Shown here: positions 1-5,643 of the stretch, in pieces | How positions within the stretch are numbered: position 1 is the first letter of the stretch | Layout: every line of letters begins with the position of its first letter | From: an uncultured Anaerosacchariphilus sp. | GTDB lineage: Bacteria > Bacillota > Clostridia > Lachnospirales > Lachnospiraceae | Direction: 5' to 3' | Assembly (NCBI GenBank): GCA_934373375.1 | Contig: CAKROP010000116.1 | Span: 1 to 6,902, forward strand | Length of the DNA stretch: 6,902 nt | The notes under the pieces: model-generated | Database searches by the model: none | Told to the model about the DNA's origin: nothing | Seen by the model: the letters and a program-made list of their open reading frames with translations, nothing else | Program-made: the position numbers and the translations under genes

Positions 1-285
1 TTTTAATGTAAAGAAACCGTAAATAAATAACTCGTTAGCTAAATAGTTAGTTACTAGTACATAAAAGTAGTCGTTGTTACTAAGTACTTTTGTGTTTTCA
101 CTTATTTTATATATACTTATAGAAATTAAAATATACAAGATAAACCAAACTATACTAATAAGAAATTTTGGTAAAACAAAACTAGGTAAACTAAGCATGT
201 TATAGTATTCTATGTCTACCTTAAATATAAGCCCACCAAGTAACCACATACCTAATATTAAAACAAATCTAATAATTTTTTTCAT
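1..285 (-). CDS. TspO/MBR family membrane protein, C-terminus cut by window edge
   Basis: The minus strand is open from an ATG at 285-283 to the window edge, giving the first 95 residues of a protein that in this family is about 150 long. A ribosome binding site (AAGGGG, 292-297) lies 6 bases upstream. A first hydrophobic helix (residues about 4-21) is followed by a stretch with the TspO pattern: YY at 27-28, the LPSF motif at 33-36, then IVWFILYIL at 45-53 in the second helix. A third hydrophobic segment with an NYLANELF pattern begins near residue 73. TspO proteins are five-helix membrane proteins that bind tetrapyrroles or other hydrophobic ligands; their role in Firmicutes is not settled. 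The 'Trp-rich' name fits poorly, since only W14 and W47 are present. Codon use is strongly AT-biased, like the rhomboid fragment and unlike the rest of the window. The family call rests on recalled motifs. Confidence 0.8.
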   Translation of the reverse strand, partial: MKKIIRFVLILGMWLLGGLIFKVDIEYYNMLSLPSFVLPKFLISIVWFILYILISISIYKISENTKVLSNNDYFYVLVTNYLANELFIYGFFTLK

Positions 286-345
286 ATTGCACCCCTTTAC
301 TAATTCTATGAAAAATAGTAAAATAATATACAAGGCGCAAAATAT
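286..345. promoter_or_regulatory. Divergent intergenic region between tspO-like gene and rhomboid fragment
   Basis: Sixty bases separate the two divergent starts. On the plus strand TTTACT (296-301) and TAAAAT (319-324) are spaced 17 bases apart and could form a sigma-A-type promoter for the rhomboid gene. The predicted start near 331 would leave almost no leader before the AAGGCG ribosome binding site at 332-337. In DNA this AT-rich such matches arise easily. No convincing promoter is seen for the tspO-like gene. Confidence 0.3.
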
Positions 346-987
346 ATGAATGAATATAAAGTAAGTAAAGAAGATAAAATGATAATGAAGTTGATACATT
401 ATTTTGTTACTAAAGAAAATTATAAACCTGTAGTAGTAAGAGGTGTAGACAATGAAATATGGCTAGAAAATTTAGACAATGAAATACCTTTAATAAGAAT
501 AAATACTAATTATATACATAATAATGAACAGCTAGAAATTGATCAAAGAAAAGTAACTGTAATTAGAAAAACTATAAAAAAGAAGACTTTTTCAATAAAC
601 ATGAATGTACTTAATTTACTAGTAAATGCAAGAGAAGAAGTTAATGTAATTGAAGATAGTAATATATTTAGTATAAAGTGTAATTCAATTACAGAGTTAA
701 AGAAGAATAAGTTTATGACCGAGTATTTTCCTAATTTTAAAGATGGAGTATTAAATAAAAATGCTGGATATGGAGATATGTTTGAAATGACAGAAGAGTT
801 AAATAGAAAAACACTTGAAAATGATAATGATTTATCAAAGGTGTTCTTAAGACATGATACTCCATATATAACATATATCCTAATATTTATAAATGTAGTA
901 ATGTTTTTACTAAGCATACTAGACTATACTAAAATGATAGATTTATGTGCAAATTATTATGTAAATTTTAAGATAGTTTTTTATTAA
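346..987 (+). CDS. Truncated rhomboid-family intramembrane serine protease (N-terminal fragment)
   Basis: The 213-residue reading frame starts at ATG 346, 8 bases after the AAGGCG binding site. Residues 1 to about 170 form a soluble, Lys/Asn/Glu-rich domain of the kind found before the membrane core in Firmicute GluP/YqgP-type rhomboids. Residues about 173-192 are the first transmembrane helix (YITYILIFINVVMFLL), followed by a short loop (DYTKMIDLCANYY) resembling the loop after TM1 in that family. The frame then ends at TAA 985-987. Full proteins have about 320 or more residues with six or seven helices. The GxSG serine motif, the catalytic histidine and the loop that follows TM1 are all missing, so the fragment cannot be an active protease. 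AGA, ATA and TTA codons dominate. The break falls at the change in base composition, so the gene was probably cut by a genome junction or an assembly join. The family call is moderately sure; the truncation is clear. Confidence 0.7.
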   Translation: MNEYKVSKEDKMIMKLIHYFVTKENYKPVVVRGVDNEIWLENLDNEIPLIRINTNYIHNNEQLEIDQRKVTVIRKTIKKKTFSINMNVLNLLVNAREEVNVIEDSNIFSIKCNSITELKKNKFMTEYFPNFKDGVLNKNAGYGDMFEMTEELNRKTLENDNDLSKVFLRHDTPYITYILIFINVVMFLLSILDYTKMIDLCANYYVNFKIVFY

Positions 988-1027
988 TTATTCACATTCA
1001 AAATTTATTTTCGAATATTGTTTTTAC
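988..1027. other. Probable junction between AT-rich and GC-balanced DNA
   Basis: Left of this stretch the DNA is about 20-25% G+C with clostridial AT-type codons; right of it, about 50-55% G+C. The rhomboid homology runs up to about 985, and the first feature clearly belonging to the right-hand genome is the spoVT terminator, whose A/U tract starts near 1028. The 40 bases between are AT-rich and noncoding. No target-site duplication, terminal inverted repeat or tRNA end is visible here. Confidence 0.6.
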
Positions 1028-1066
1028 AAAAATACCCTCCTTACTGGTTGTCCGGTAAAGAGGGTA
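1028..1066 (-). terminator. Rho-independent terminator of spoVT
   Basis: TACCCTC (1033-1039) pairs with GAGGGTA (1060-1066). After one C/A mismatch, TTAC (1041-1044) pairs with GTAA (1055-1058), then GG with CC, around a TTGT loop. On the minus strand the hairpin is followed by five U residues (AAAAA at 1028-1032 on the plus strand). It lies 37 bases after the spoVT stop codon and marks the left limit of the GC-balanced genome. Confidence 0.85.
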
Positions 1067-1102
1067 CCTATCCATATTTTGAAGGGGATTTCCTGCTTTC
1101 TT

Positions 1103-1651
1103 TTAATTCTCCATCTGCCTCCCCAGAAAATTCGCGGCTGCCTGGGCAAGCTTCCGCTCGGTTTCGCCCATTTTCTGCTTTGGATCCCGGGTAAACAGGA
1201 GTACTGCGCCGATGGCGTCGCCCTCTGCGATAATCGGGCAGATCGTTTCGGCTGCTGGTTCCTCCGGATCATCTTCCACAATGCGCACCAGCTTTTTATC
1301 GCCCGTCTCTGTCTGCTGATTTTCCCGGGCTTCTATCAGCTTTTCCAGTCCCGGGCTGATGGATTTTCCCAGATAATCCTTTTTCGCGCCGCCCGCCGCC
1401 GCGATGACTGCATCACGATCGCAGATGCATACCATCACGCCCGCCACCTGCCCCAGACTGTCCGCATACTCCTTCGCGAAGGTCCCAAGCTCGCCGATGG
1501 GCGAATATTTCTTCAGAATAATTTCCCCTTCCCGATCCGTAAAAATTTCCAGCGGATCGCCCTCCCGGATACGGAGCGTCCTGCGTATCTCTTTCGGAAT
1601 TACCACTCTGCCCAGATCGTCTATCCGCCGCACAATTCCCGTTGCTTTCAT
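1103..1651 (-). CDS. spoVT: Stage V sporulation protein T, forespore transcription regulator
   Basis: This 182-residue protein matches SpoVT in length (about 178 in Bacillus subtilis) and layout. Residues 1-50 are an AbrB/MazE-type swapped-hairpin DNA-binding domain, opening with MKATGIVRRIDDLGRVVIPK, a hallmark of SpoVT and AbrB relatives. Residues about 56-178 form the GAF-like sensor domain (GELGTFAKEYADSLGQVAGV and so on). SpoVT acts in the forespore, tuning sigma-G genes up or down, and in clostridia it is needed for mature spores. The frame extends upstream to an ATG at 1678, but Met10 of that frame (1651) is chosen. The GGAGG site at 1663-1667 lies inside the extension, the family begins at MKATG, and the longer start would sit only a few bases after the predicted transcript start. 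The gene has its own sigma-G-like promoter and its own terminator, so it looks monocistronic. It marks the host as an endospore former. Confidence 0.95.
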   Translation of the reverse strand: MKATGIVRRIDDLGRVVIPKEIRRTLRIREGDPLEIFTDREGEIILKKYSPIGELGTFAKEYADSLGQVAGVMVCICDRDAVIAAAGGAKKDYLGKSISPGLEKLIEARENQQTETGDKKLVRIVEDDPEEPAAETICPIIAEGDAIGAVLLFTRDPKQKMGETERKLAQAAANFLGRQMEN

Positions 1652-1662
1652 AATCGTATTTT

Positions 1663-1667
1663 CCTCC
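1663..1667 (-). promoter_or_regulatory. spoVT ribosome binding site (decides the start)
   Basis: GGAGG on the minus strand lies 11 bases before ATG 1651-1649. The spacing is a little long. No comparable site precedes the alternative ATG at 1678, so the 182-residue start is favoured. Confidence 0.7.
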
Positions 1668-1691
1668 AATGCAAACATTAAGCTTTGGAGT

Positions 1692-1720
1692 TATTATGTG
1701 GAAATCCAGCAAAAATATAC
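1692..1720 (-). promoter_or_regulatory. Sigma-G-type promoter of spoVT
   Basis: On the minus strand GTATA (1716-1720) and CATAATA (1692-1698) are separated by 17 bases. Both fit the Bacillus sigma-G consensus as I recall it (-35 G-H-A-T-R, -10 C-A-T-N-H-T-A). B. subtilis spoVT is known to be transcribed by sigma-G. The start is predicted near 1685, giving a leader of about 34 bases. Confidence 0.65.
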
Positions 1721-1752
1721 AGAAATTTTTATTGCGCAACCGCCAAATTTCA

Positions 1753-1768
1753 TTGTCACATTTTGTCA
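1753..1768 (+). repeat. Two TTGTCA direct repeats one helical turn apart
   Basis: TTGTCA occurs at 1753-1758 and again at 1763-1768, a 10-base period, in the divergent region between spoVT and the kinase. It lies just upstream of the palindrome at 1771-1802. The spacing would suit a tandem-binding regulator, but no specific regulator can be named. Confidence 0.35.
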
Positions 1769-1770
1769 GG

Positions 1771-1802
1771 CAATGTCCTTCTTTTTCCGGAAAAAGACAT
1801 TG
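1771..1802. promoter_or_regulatory. Long palindrome overlapping the kinase -35 element, candidate operator
   Basis: TCTTTTTCC (1780-1788) and GGAAAAAGA (1789-1797) form a perfect 18-base palindrome centred on CCGG. Outer arms CAATG (1771-1775) and CATTG (1798-1802) extend it, with a 4-base offset on the left. It ends on the -35 hexamer (1800-1805) of the kinase promoter. Both flanking genes are transcribed away from it, so a terminator is not expected and an operator is the simplest reading. A hairpin with a T-rich tail (TTGTTTTT) also forms on the plus strand. Confidence 0.45.
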
Positions 1803-1828
1803 TTTTTCCTGTAATTTCCTGTTATACT
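1800..1828 (+). promoter_or_regulatory. Extended -10 promoter of the hybrid histidine kinase
   Basis: TATACT (1823-1828) is preceded by TGT (1820-1822), giving the extended -10 TGnTATACT. TTGTTT (1800-1805) stands 17 bases upstream as a weak -35. The predicted start is near 1835, about 42 bases before the kinase ATG. A weak -35 with an extended -10 is common for regulated Firmicute promoters. Confidence 0.55.
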
Positions 1829-1876
1829 TCATGTAAACACCACCGATACCATTTCCCCGGAAAGGGCTCTTTTTAT

Positions 1877-4402
1877 ATGGACAAAAACAGGAAAAAACAA
1901 TACCTGCTTCTACTGTTCACCGCGATTCTGCTGACAGCAGCCGCAGTCGTTTTTATTCTGCGGGACTATATAAGCCGCGTGGACAACCGCATTTATCTGA
2001 CCAGTACCACCAATCTCCGCGAAGTTTATTCTCAGGTGAACAACAAGTTCTCCCAGATTGTAAATGAGCAGTGGGATCTGCTTGCCATGTCTGAAGATTA
2101 TATCGACAGTAACGCGGATACTCCTGAGGCTATTGTCTCTTTCGTTGACGATTGGAAGCTCTCCTGGAAATTCACTGATTTCTACTTTATAAACACTGCC
2201 GGTGAATGGTGTACGCCCGAAGGCGCAGCCGGGACCATGTCCTTCGGCTCCGCATGGGGCAAGCTCATCAGTAAGCAGGAAAACGTTATCGTAAACGCGG
2301 ACGCTCAGAACCAGGAGCCCTTTTTGCTTTTCGCTATTCCGGTCGATTCCGGTACCTATAACGGCTTCTCCTATGACGCGCTCGCCGTATCCTACAGCTC
2401 GGACGCCCTGAACGCGGCCCTTGGTGCGTCCGCCTTCCACGGACAGGCAACCTGCTATATTACGGATCTGAGCGGAAATGTTATCTTTTCTGATTCTCCC
2501 ACCAAGCCCATCGGTAAGAATCTGCTGAATTATCTGGCTGACGCGGAATTTTCCCATGCCACCTATCAGAAGGTGCAGGCAGACTGGGCGGCCAACACTT
2601 TTGGCCAGTGCAGTTATCTTTTAAATGGAGAAAAATACTATCTGGTATATCAGCCCACCGATTTCTCCGACTGGCTCCTTGTCTCCATGATTCCGGCGGA
2701 TATCATCGACAGTGATATGCTGATCGTCCAGAAAACCACCACTCTGATGGTGGGCTTCACCTGCGTCGTGATTCTGGCACTGGCTGTCATTTTCATGTTT
2801 ATGTCCTATCAGCAGACCATTTCCCAGAAAAATCAGGAGCTCTTCTGGCGCGACATTATGTCCGATATCATGCTTCAGAATCTGGATAATGTCTATATTA
2901 TGATTGATGTCAGCCAAAGACAGACCGTGTATGTCAGCCCCAATATTGAGCGTGTCTTCGGCATCTCCCACACCAGCGCTCATCCGCTCTTCGCGATTCA
3001 GGAGCTGGAGCCTTCCCCGGAAATGTTAGACTTTCCCATCGAAGATCTGATGCAGATGCCAAACGGCGGTTCCCGTGTTATGGAGTGTCAGATTCGGACG
3101 CCCGGCGCTTCCGCGCCCTCCCTGTTCCAGAAATCTGTCTTTCACATTCTCGACGGGCAGAATAACCTGCTGATCTTTGAATTTTCCAACCGTACCCATG
3201 AACAGGAGATTCGGGCGGATATCGAAGCAGCCCTTCAGGCCGCCAATACTGCCAACCAGATCAAGAGCGCTTTCCTGTCCAATATGTCCCACGACATACG
3301 GACGCCCATGAACGCCATTATGGGAATCTCCAGCCTCCTTCTGCACGCCGCCCACGACCCGGCAAAAACGGAAGAATATGCCCGCAAGATTCAGTCTTCC
3401 AGCCAGTATATGCTTGGAATCATCAATGATATCCTCGACATGAGCAAAATCGAAAGCGGACAGACCCATCTGCATCCGGAACCTCTCAACCTCTCCGAAC
3501 AGATTGAGCAGATTGAAATGCTTATCCGTCCTCAGGCAGTCCAGAAGAAGCAGACTTTTTCCATTTATAAGGATGAAATCCTGCATGAGCATATCGAAGG
3601 TGATCCTACCAAGCTTCGCCAGATTCTCGTAAATATCCTGAGTAACGCTGTGAAATACACTCCGGAGGGCGGCTCCATCGACTTTCACATCCGCGAGCTT
3701 CCCCGCATGCTCCATTCCTATGCCCGTTACCAATTTACCATAAAGGATAATGGTATCGGTATAGAAGCAGATTTTCTCGAGCATATCTACGAACCCTTTG
3801 TACGCGCGGAGGATTCCGTCACCAACAAGGTGTCCGGTACCGGCCTCGGCATGGCGATTACCAAGAGTCTTGTGGATATGATGGGCGGCGCGATTCAGAT
3901 AGACAGTACCCCCGGCAAGGGGACCTGCTTTGATGTTTTTCTGGAATTTCGGATTAACGAGGAAACAATGTCAGGAAGTAAGCCCAACGCCCCGAATAGT
4001 GCCGACGCTTCCGCCCGTCTTGCAGGGATGAAGCTCTTATGTGCCGAAGACAATGCGTTAAATGCGGAAATCCTCAAGTCCATTCTGGAGCTGTGGCATG
4101 TCTCCTGCGATATCTATCCAAACGGAAAGGAACTCTGCGATGCCTTCGCTTCCGCCCGTCCCGGCGATTACGATCTGATTCTCATGGATATCCAGATGCC
4201 GGTCATGAACGGATACGAGGCTGCACGGGCCATCCGCAGCAGCTCCAATCCTCTTGGGCAGACGATTCCCATTATCGCTATGACAGCCAATGCCTTCGCC
4301 GACGATGTACAGCAGAGCCTGGACGCCGGCATGAACGCGCATCTGTCCAAGCCGATTGATATGGATAAATTGTACCAGACACTACAGACTGTGTTTGGCT
4401 GA
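1877..4402 (+). CDS. Hybrid sensor histidine kinase with C-terminal receiver domain
   Basis: The protein has 841 residues. TM1 (about 9-28) and TM2 (about 289-310) enclose a 260-residue extracytoplasmic sensor that looks like a double-Cache (dCache) fold. A PAS-like domain follows (about 323-436), then HisKA with SHDIRTP (phospho-accepting His472). The HATPase domain (about 573-693) has the N box N586-N590, G1 box DNGIG (624-628) and G2 box GTGLG (654-658). A receiver domain (about 718-838) carries acidic E724-D725, phospho-acceptor Asp771 (LMDIQMP), Thr803 and Lys825. All catalytic residues are intact. It should sense an extracellular ligand, phosphorylate itself and pass phosphate to its own receiver. 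There is no Hpt domain and no linked response regulator, so its partner is elsewhere. The frame is open back to 1685, but ATG 1877 is chosen: it follows GGAAAGGG (1859-1866), begins a normal charged start before TM1, and the extra 64 residues would span the promoter. The ligand is unknown. Confidence 0.93.
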   Translation: MDKNRKKQYLLLLFTAILLTAAAVVFILRDYISRVDNRIYLTSTTNLREVYSQVNNKFSQIVNEQWDLLAMSEDYIDSNADTPEAIVSFVDDWKLSWKFTDFYFINTAGEWCTPEGAAGTMSFGSAWGKLISKQENVIVNADAQNQEPFLLFAIPVDSGTYNGFSYDALAVSYSSDALNAALGASAFHGQATCYITDLSGNVIFSDSPTKPIGKNLLNYLADAEFSHATYQKVQADWAANTFGQCSYLLNGEKYYLVYQPTDFSDWLLVSMIPADIIDSDMLIVQKTTTLMVGFTCVVILALAVIFMFMSYQQTISQKNQELFWRDIMSDIMLQNLDNVYIMIDVSQRQTVYVSPNIERVFGISHTSAHPLFAIQELEPSPEMLDFPIEDLMQMPNGGSRVMECQIRTPGASAPSLFQKSVFHILDGQNNLLIFEFSNRTHEQEIRADIEAALQAANTANQIKSAFLSNMSHDIRTPMNAIMGISSLLLHAAHDPAKTEEYARKIQSSSQYMLGIINDILDMSKIESGQTHLHPEPLNLSEQIEQIEMLIRPQAVQKKQTFSIYKDEILHEHIEGDPTKLRQILVNILSNAVKYTPEGGSIDFHIRELPRMLHSYARYQFTIKDNGIGIEADFLEHIYEPFVRAEDSVTNKVSGTGLGMAITKSLVDMMGGAIQIDSTPGKGTCFDVFLEFRINEETMSGSKPNAPNSADASARLAGMKLLCAEDNALNAEILKSILELWHVSCDIYPNGKELCDAFASARPGDYDLILMDIQMPVMNGYEAARAIRSSSNPLGQTIPIIAMTANAFADDVQQSLDAGMNAHLSKPIDMDKLYQTLQTVFG

Positions 4403-4411
4403 TCCAATCAT

Positions 4412-4460
4412 AAAAAGACCGGAAGCATTTCTCTGATGAGAATGCATCCGGTCTTTCTAT
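4412..4460. terminator. Bidirectional terminator shared by the kinase and ldhA
   Basis: AAAGACCGGAAGCATT (4414-4429) pairs with AATGCATCCGGTCTTT (4441-4456), with one A/A mismatch and a further CTC/GAG pairing around a TGAT loop. On the minus strand the stem is followed by a run of five U, which serves ldhA. On the plus strand TTTCTAT gives a weaker tail for the kinase. The hairpin fills most of the 68-base gap between the two convergent genes. Confidence 0.85.
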
Positions 4461-4470
4461 CTCCGAAATC

Positions 4471-5442
4471 TTATTTGATTTCATTCACCAGGTTGTTGTT
4501 ATGGAAGAATTCCTTCACATTGTTCAGGGTCGTTTCCGCGATATTGGAAAGCGCTTCCTCGGTCAGGAATGCCTGATGGGAAGTCAGCAGCACGTTCGGC
4601 ATGGATACCAGAAGCTGCAAGGTTGCGTCGTCCACGATTTCCCCGGAGCAGTCCTCGAAAAAGTAGTTAGCCTCTTCCTCGTATACGTCCAGGCCTACGG
4701 CACGCAGCTGCTTGTTCCACAGAGCCTCTACCAGGGCTACGCTGTCTACCAGGGCACCGCGGGAAGTATTGATGAGGATGGCGCTGTCTTTCATGATGGC
4801 GAAGCGCTTCTCGTCTACCATGTGATGAGTCTCGTCGGTCAGCGGGCAGTGCAGGGAGATAAAATCACTCTCACGAAACAGGGTGTCCAGATCCACATAG
4901 TCGATGCCCTCCACCGGATACATATCATAGGCAATAACTTTCATGCCGAAGCCGCGGCAGATGTCGATGAACATGCGGCCAATCCGTCCGGTTCCCACAA
5001 CGCCGACAGTCTTGCCATACAAGTCTACGCCGGTCAGTCCGTTTAAGCTGAAGTTAAACTCTCGGGTACGGTTATAAGCCTTATGGGTCTTACGGTTCAG
5101 GGTCAGCAGAAGCGCCATGGCATGCTCTGCTACCGCATGGGGAGAATAAGCCGGTACGCGGACTGCCTTCAGGTCGCCCAGGGCTTTCAGATCCAGATTA
5201 TTATAGCCTGCGCAGCGCATAGCCACCAGCTTCACGCCCAGAGCTTTCAGCTCATCCAGCACCTCCGCATCAATGGTATCATTTACAAAGGCACACACCA
5301 CGTCGCAGCCCTTCGCGGAGTCTACGGTCTGGGCATTGAGCTTATGCTCCATGTAACGGATATCAATTTCTCCATCGCTGTTCCATTTTCTGAAAGCCTC
5401 AATTTCATAAGGTTTTGCATCGAAAAACGCCATTTTAATCAT
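4471..5442 (-). CDS. ldhA: D-lactate dehydrogenase (NAD-dependent, LdhA type)
   Basis: The 323-residue protein belongs to the D-2-hydroxyacid dehydrogenase family and matches fermentative LdhA: it reduces pyruvate to D-lactate and reoxidises NADH in the cytosol. Features run in order. MRCAGYNN (75-82) and VPAYSPHAVAEHA (96-108) come from the substrate domain. The Rossmann motif is GTGRIG (150-155), and Asp173 at the end of the next strand points to NAD rather than NADP. INTSRGALVD (224-233) holds catalytic Arg228, LDVYEEE (251-257) holds Asp252 and catalytic Glu257, and SHQAFLTEEA (288-297) holds catalytic His289. The Arg-Glu-His spacing equals that recalled for Lactobacillus D-LDH (235/264/296). 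AGGAGG (5450-5455) lies 7 bases before the ATG. It converges on the histidine kinase and diverges from the AckA-like gene. Another 2-hydroxyacid substrate is possible, but the FFEDCS segment (261-266) favours lactate. Confidence 0.9.
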   Translation of the reverse strand: MIKMAFFDAKPYEIEAFRKWNSDGEIDIRYMEHKLNAQTVDSAKGCDVVCAFVNDTIDAEVLDELKALGVKLVAMRCAGYNNLDLKALGDLKAVRVPAYSPHAVAEHAMALLLTLNRKTHKAYNRTREFNFSLNGLTGVDLYGKTVGVVGTGRIGRMFIDICRGFGMKVIAYDMYPVEGIDYVDLDTLFRESDFISLHCPLTDETHHMVDEKRFAIMKDSAILINTSRGALVDSVALVEALWNKQLRAVGLDVYEEEANYFFEDCSGEIVDDATLQLLVSMPNVLLTSHQAFLTEEALSNIAETTLNNVKEFFHNNNLVNEIK

Positions 5443-5513
5443 AATATTTCCTCCTGTCCAGGCTGCGGGGGAATATTTATTACAAATTTTCCCTCACTCA
5501 CTGCTTTTTAATA

Positions 5514-5542
5514 TTGTGTATACATTTGGTTTTTGTTATACT
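5514..5542 (+). promoter_or_regulatory. Extended -10 promoter of the AckA-like gene
   Basis: TATACT (5537-5542) is preceded by TGT (5534-5536), and TTGTGT (5514-5519) stands 17 bases upstream. The -10 is strong and the -35 weak (three of six). The predicted start near 5549 gives a leader of about 95 bases that runs through the Rex-like sites. Confidence 0.5.
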
Positions 5543-5545
5543 AAT

Positions 5546-5574
5546 AAAATAACAGGTGATTCCTGATTTGACAA
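5546..5574 (-). promoter_or_regulatory. Sigma-A-type promoter of ldhA
   Basis: On the minus strand TTGTCA (5569-5574, five of six matches) and TATTTT (5546-5551, four of six) are 17 bases apart, and the -10 is preceded by TGT (5552-5554), an extended -10. The start would be near 5539, about 97 bases before the ldhA ATG. Its -10 faces the -10 of the AckA-like promoter only three bases away. Confidence 0.5.
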
Positions 5575-5582
5575 GACCGAAA

Positions 5583-5620
5583 ATGATATTTTTTTAACAA
5601 TATTGTGTATTTTTTAACGA
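5583..5620. promoter_or_regulatory. Two tandem Rex-like redox operator candidates
   Basis: The clostridial Rex consensus, as recalled, is TTGTTAA-N4-TTAACAA. At 5583-5600 the right half TTAACAA is perfect and the left half ATGATAT matches four of seven. At 5603-5620 TTGTGTA-TTTT-TTAACGA matches five and six of seven. The sites lie 20 bases apart centre to centre, between the AckA-like promoter and its gene and just upstream of the ldhA -35. Rex controls fermentation genes such as ldh in Firmicutes. AT-rich DNA makes chance matches likely. Confidence 0.35.
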
Positions 5621-5632
5621 ACAATTTGGGGT

Positions 5633-5637
5633 GGAGG
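5633..5637 (+). promoter_or_regulatory. Ribosome binding site of the AckA-like gene (decides the start)
   Basis: GGAGG lies 6 bases before ATG 5644. The reading frame is open back to an ATG at 5605, but that start has no binding site, lies in the Rex-like sequence and would add 13 residues ahead of the conserved MRVLVCNAGS start. Confidence 0.8.
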
Positions 5638-5643
5638 AGTTTC

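Larger units (their letters stand above)
5510..5610. repeat. 12-base direct repeat in the ldhA/ackA control region
   Basis: AATATTGTGTAT occurs at 5510-5521 and again at 5599-5610, with starts 89 bases apart. The first copy covers the -35 of the AckA-like promoter. The second contains the left half of a Rex-like site. Such a repeat outside coding DNA may mark two binding sites for one regulator. Confidence 0.5.

Noticed and set aside
303..331. A promoter for the tspO-like gene (TAGAAT on the minus strand with TTGTAT upstream)
   Set aside because: The spacing is 19 bases, the -35 matches only three of six, and the transcript would start on the ribosome binding site.
994..1018. An imperfect inverted repeat (ATTCAAAA / TTTTCGAAT) at the junction
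   Set aside because: The pairing is short, AT-only and mismatched, with no duplicated target or transposase, so it does not support an IS end.
1079..1681. A 200-residue plus-strand frame opposite spoVT
   Set aside because: It mirrors spoVT, has no family resemblance and no ribosome binding site, and contains odd Arg/Phe/Pro-rich sequence typical of an antisense shadow.
1685..1876. A longer kinase start adding 64 residues
   Set aside because: The extension runs through the palindrome, the kinase promoter and the spoVT promoter, has no ribosome binding site, and puts Cys/His-rich nonsense before the normal membrane-anchor start.
3026..3784. A 252-residue minus-strand frame inside the kinase gene, and a similar 261-residue one at 5881-6666
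   Set aside because: Both lie wholly opposite well-supported genes with intact motifs; they arise from codon bias in balanced-GC DNA and show no recognisable domain or start signal.
5568..5596. Perfect TTGACA on the plus strand as an ackA promoter
   Set aside because: At 16-18 bases downstream only T-rich sequence is found, with no acceptable -10. The same bases serve better as the minus-strand -35 of ldhA.
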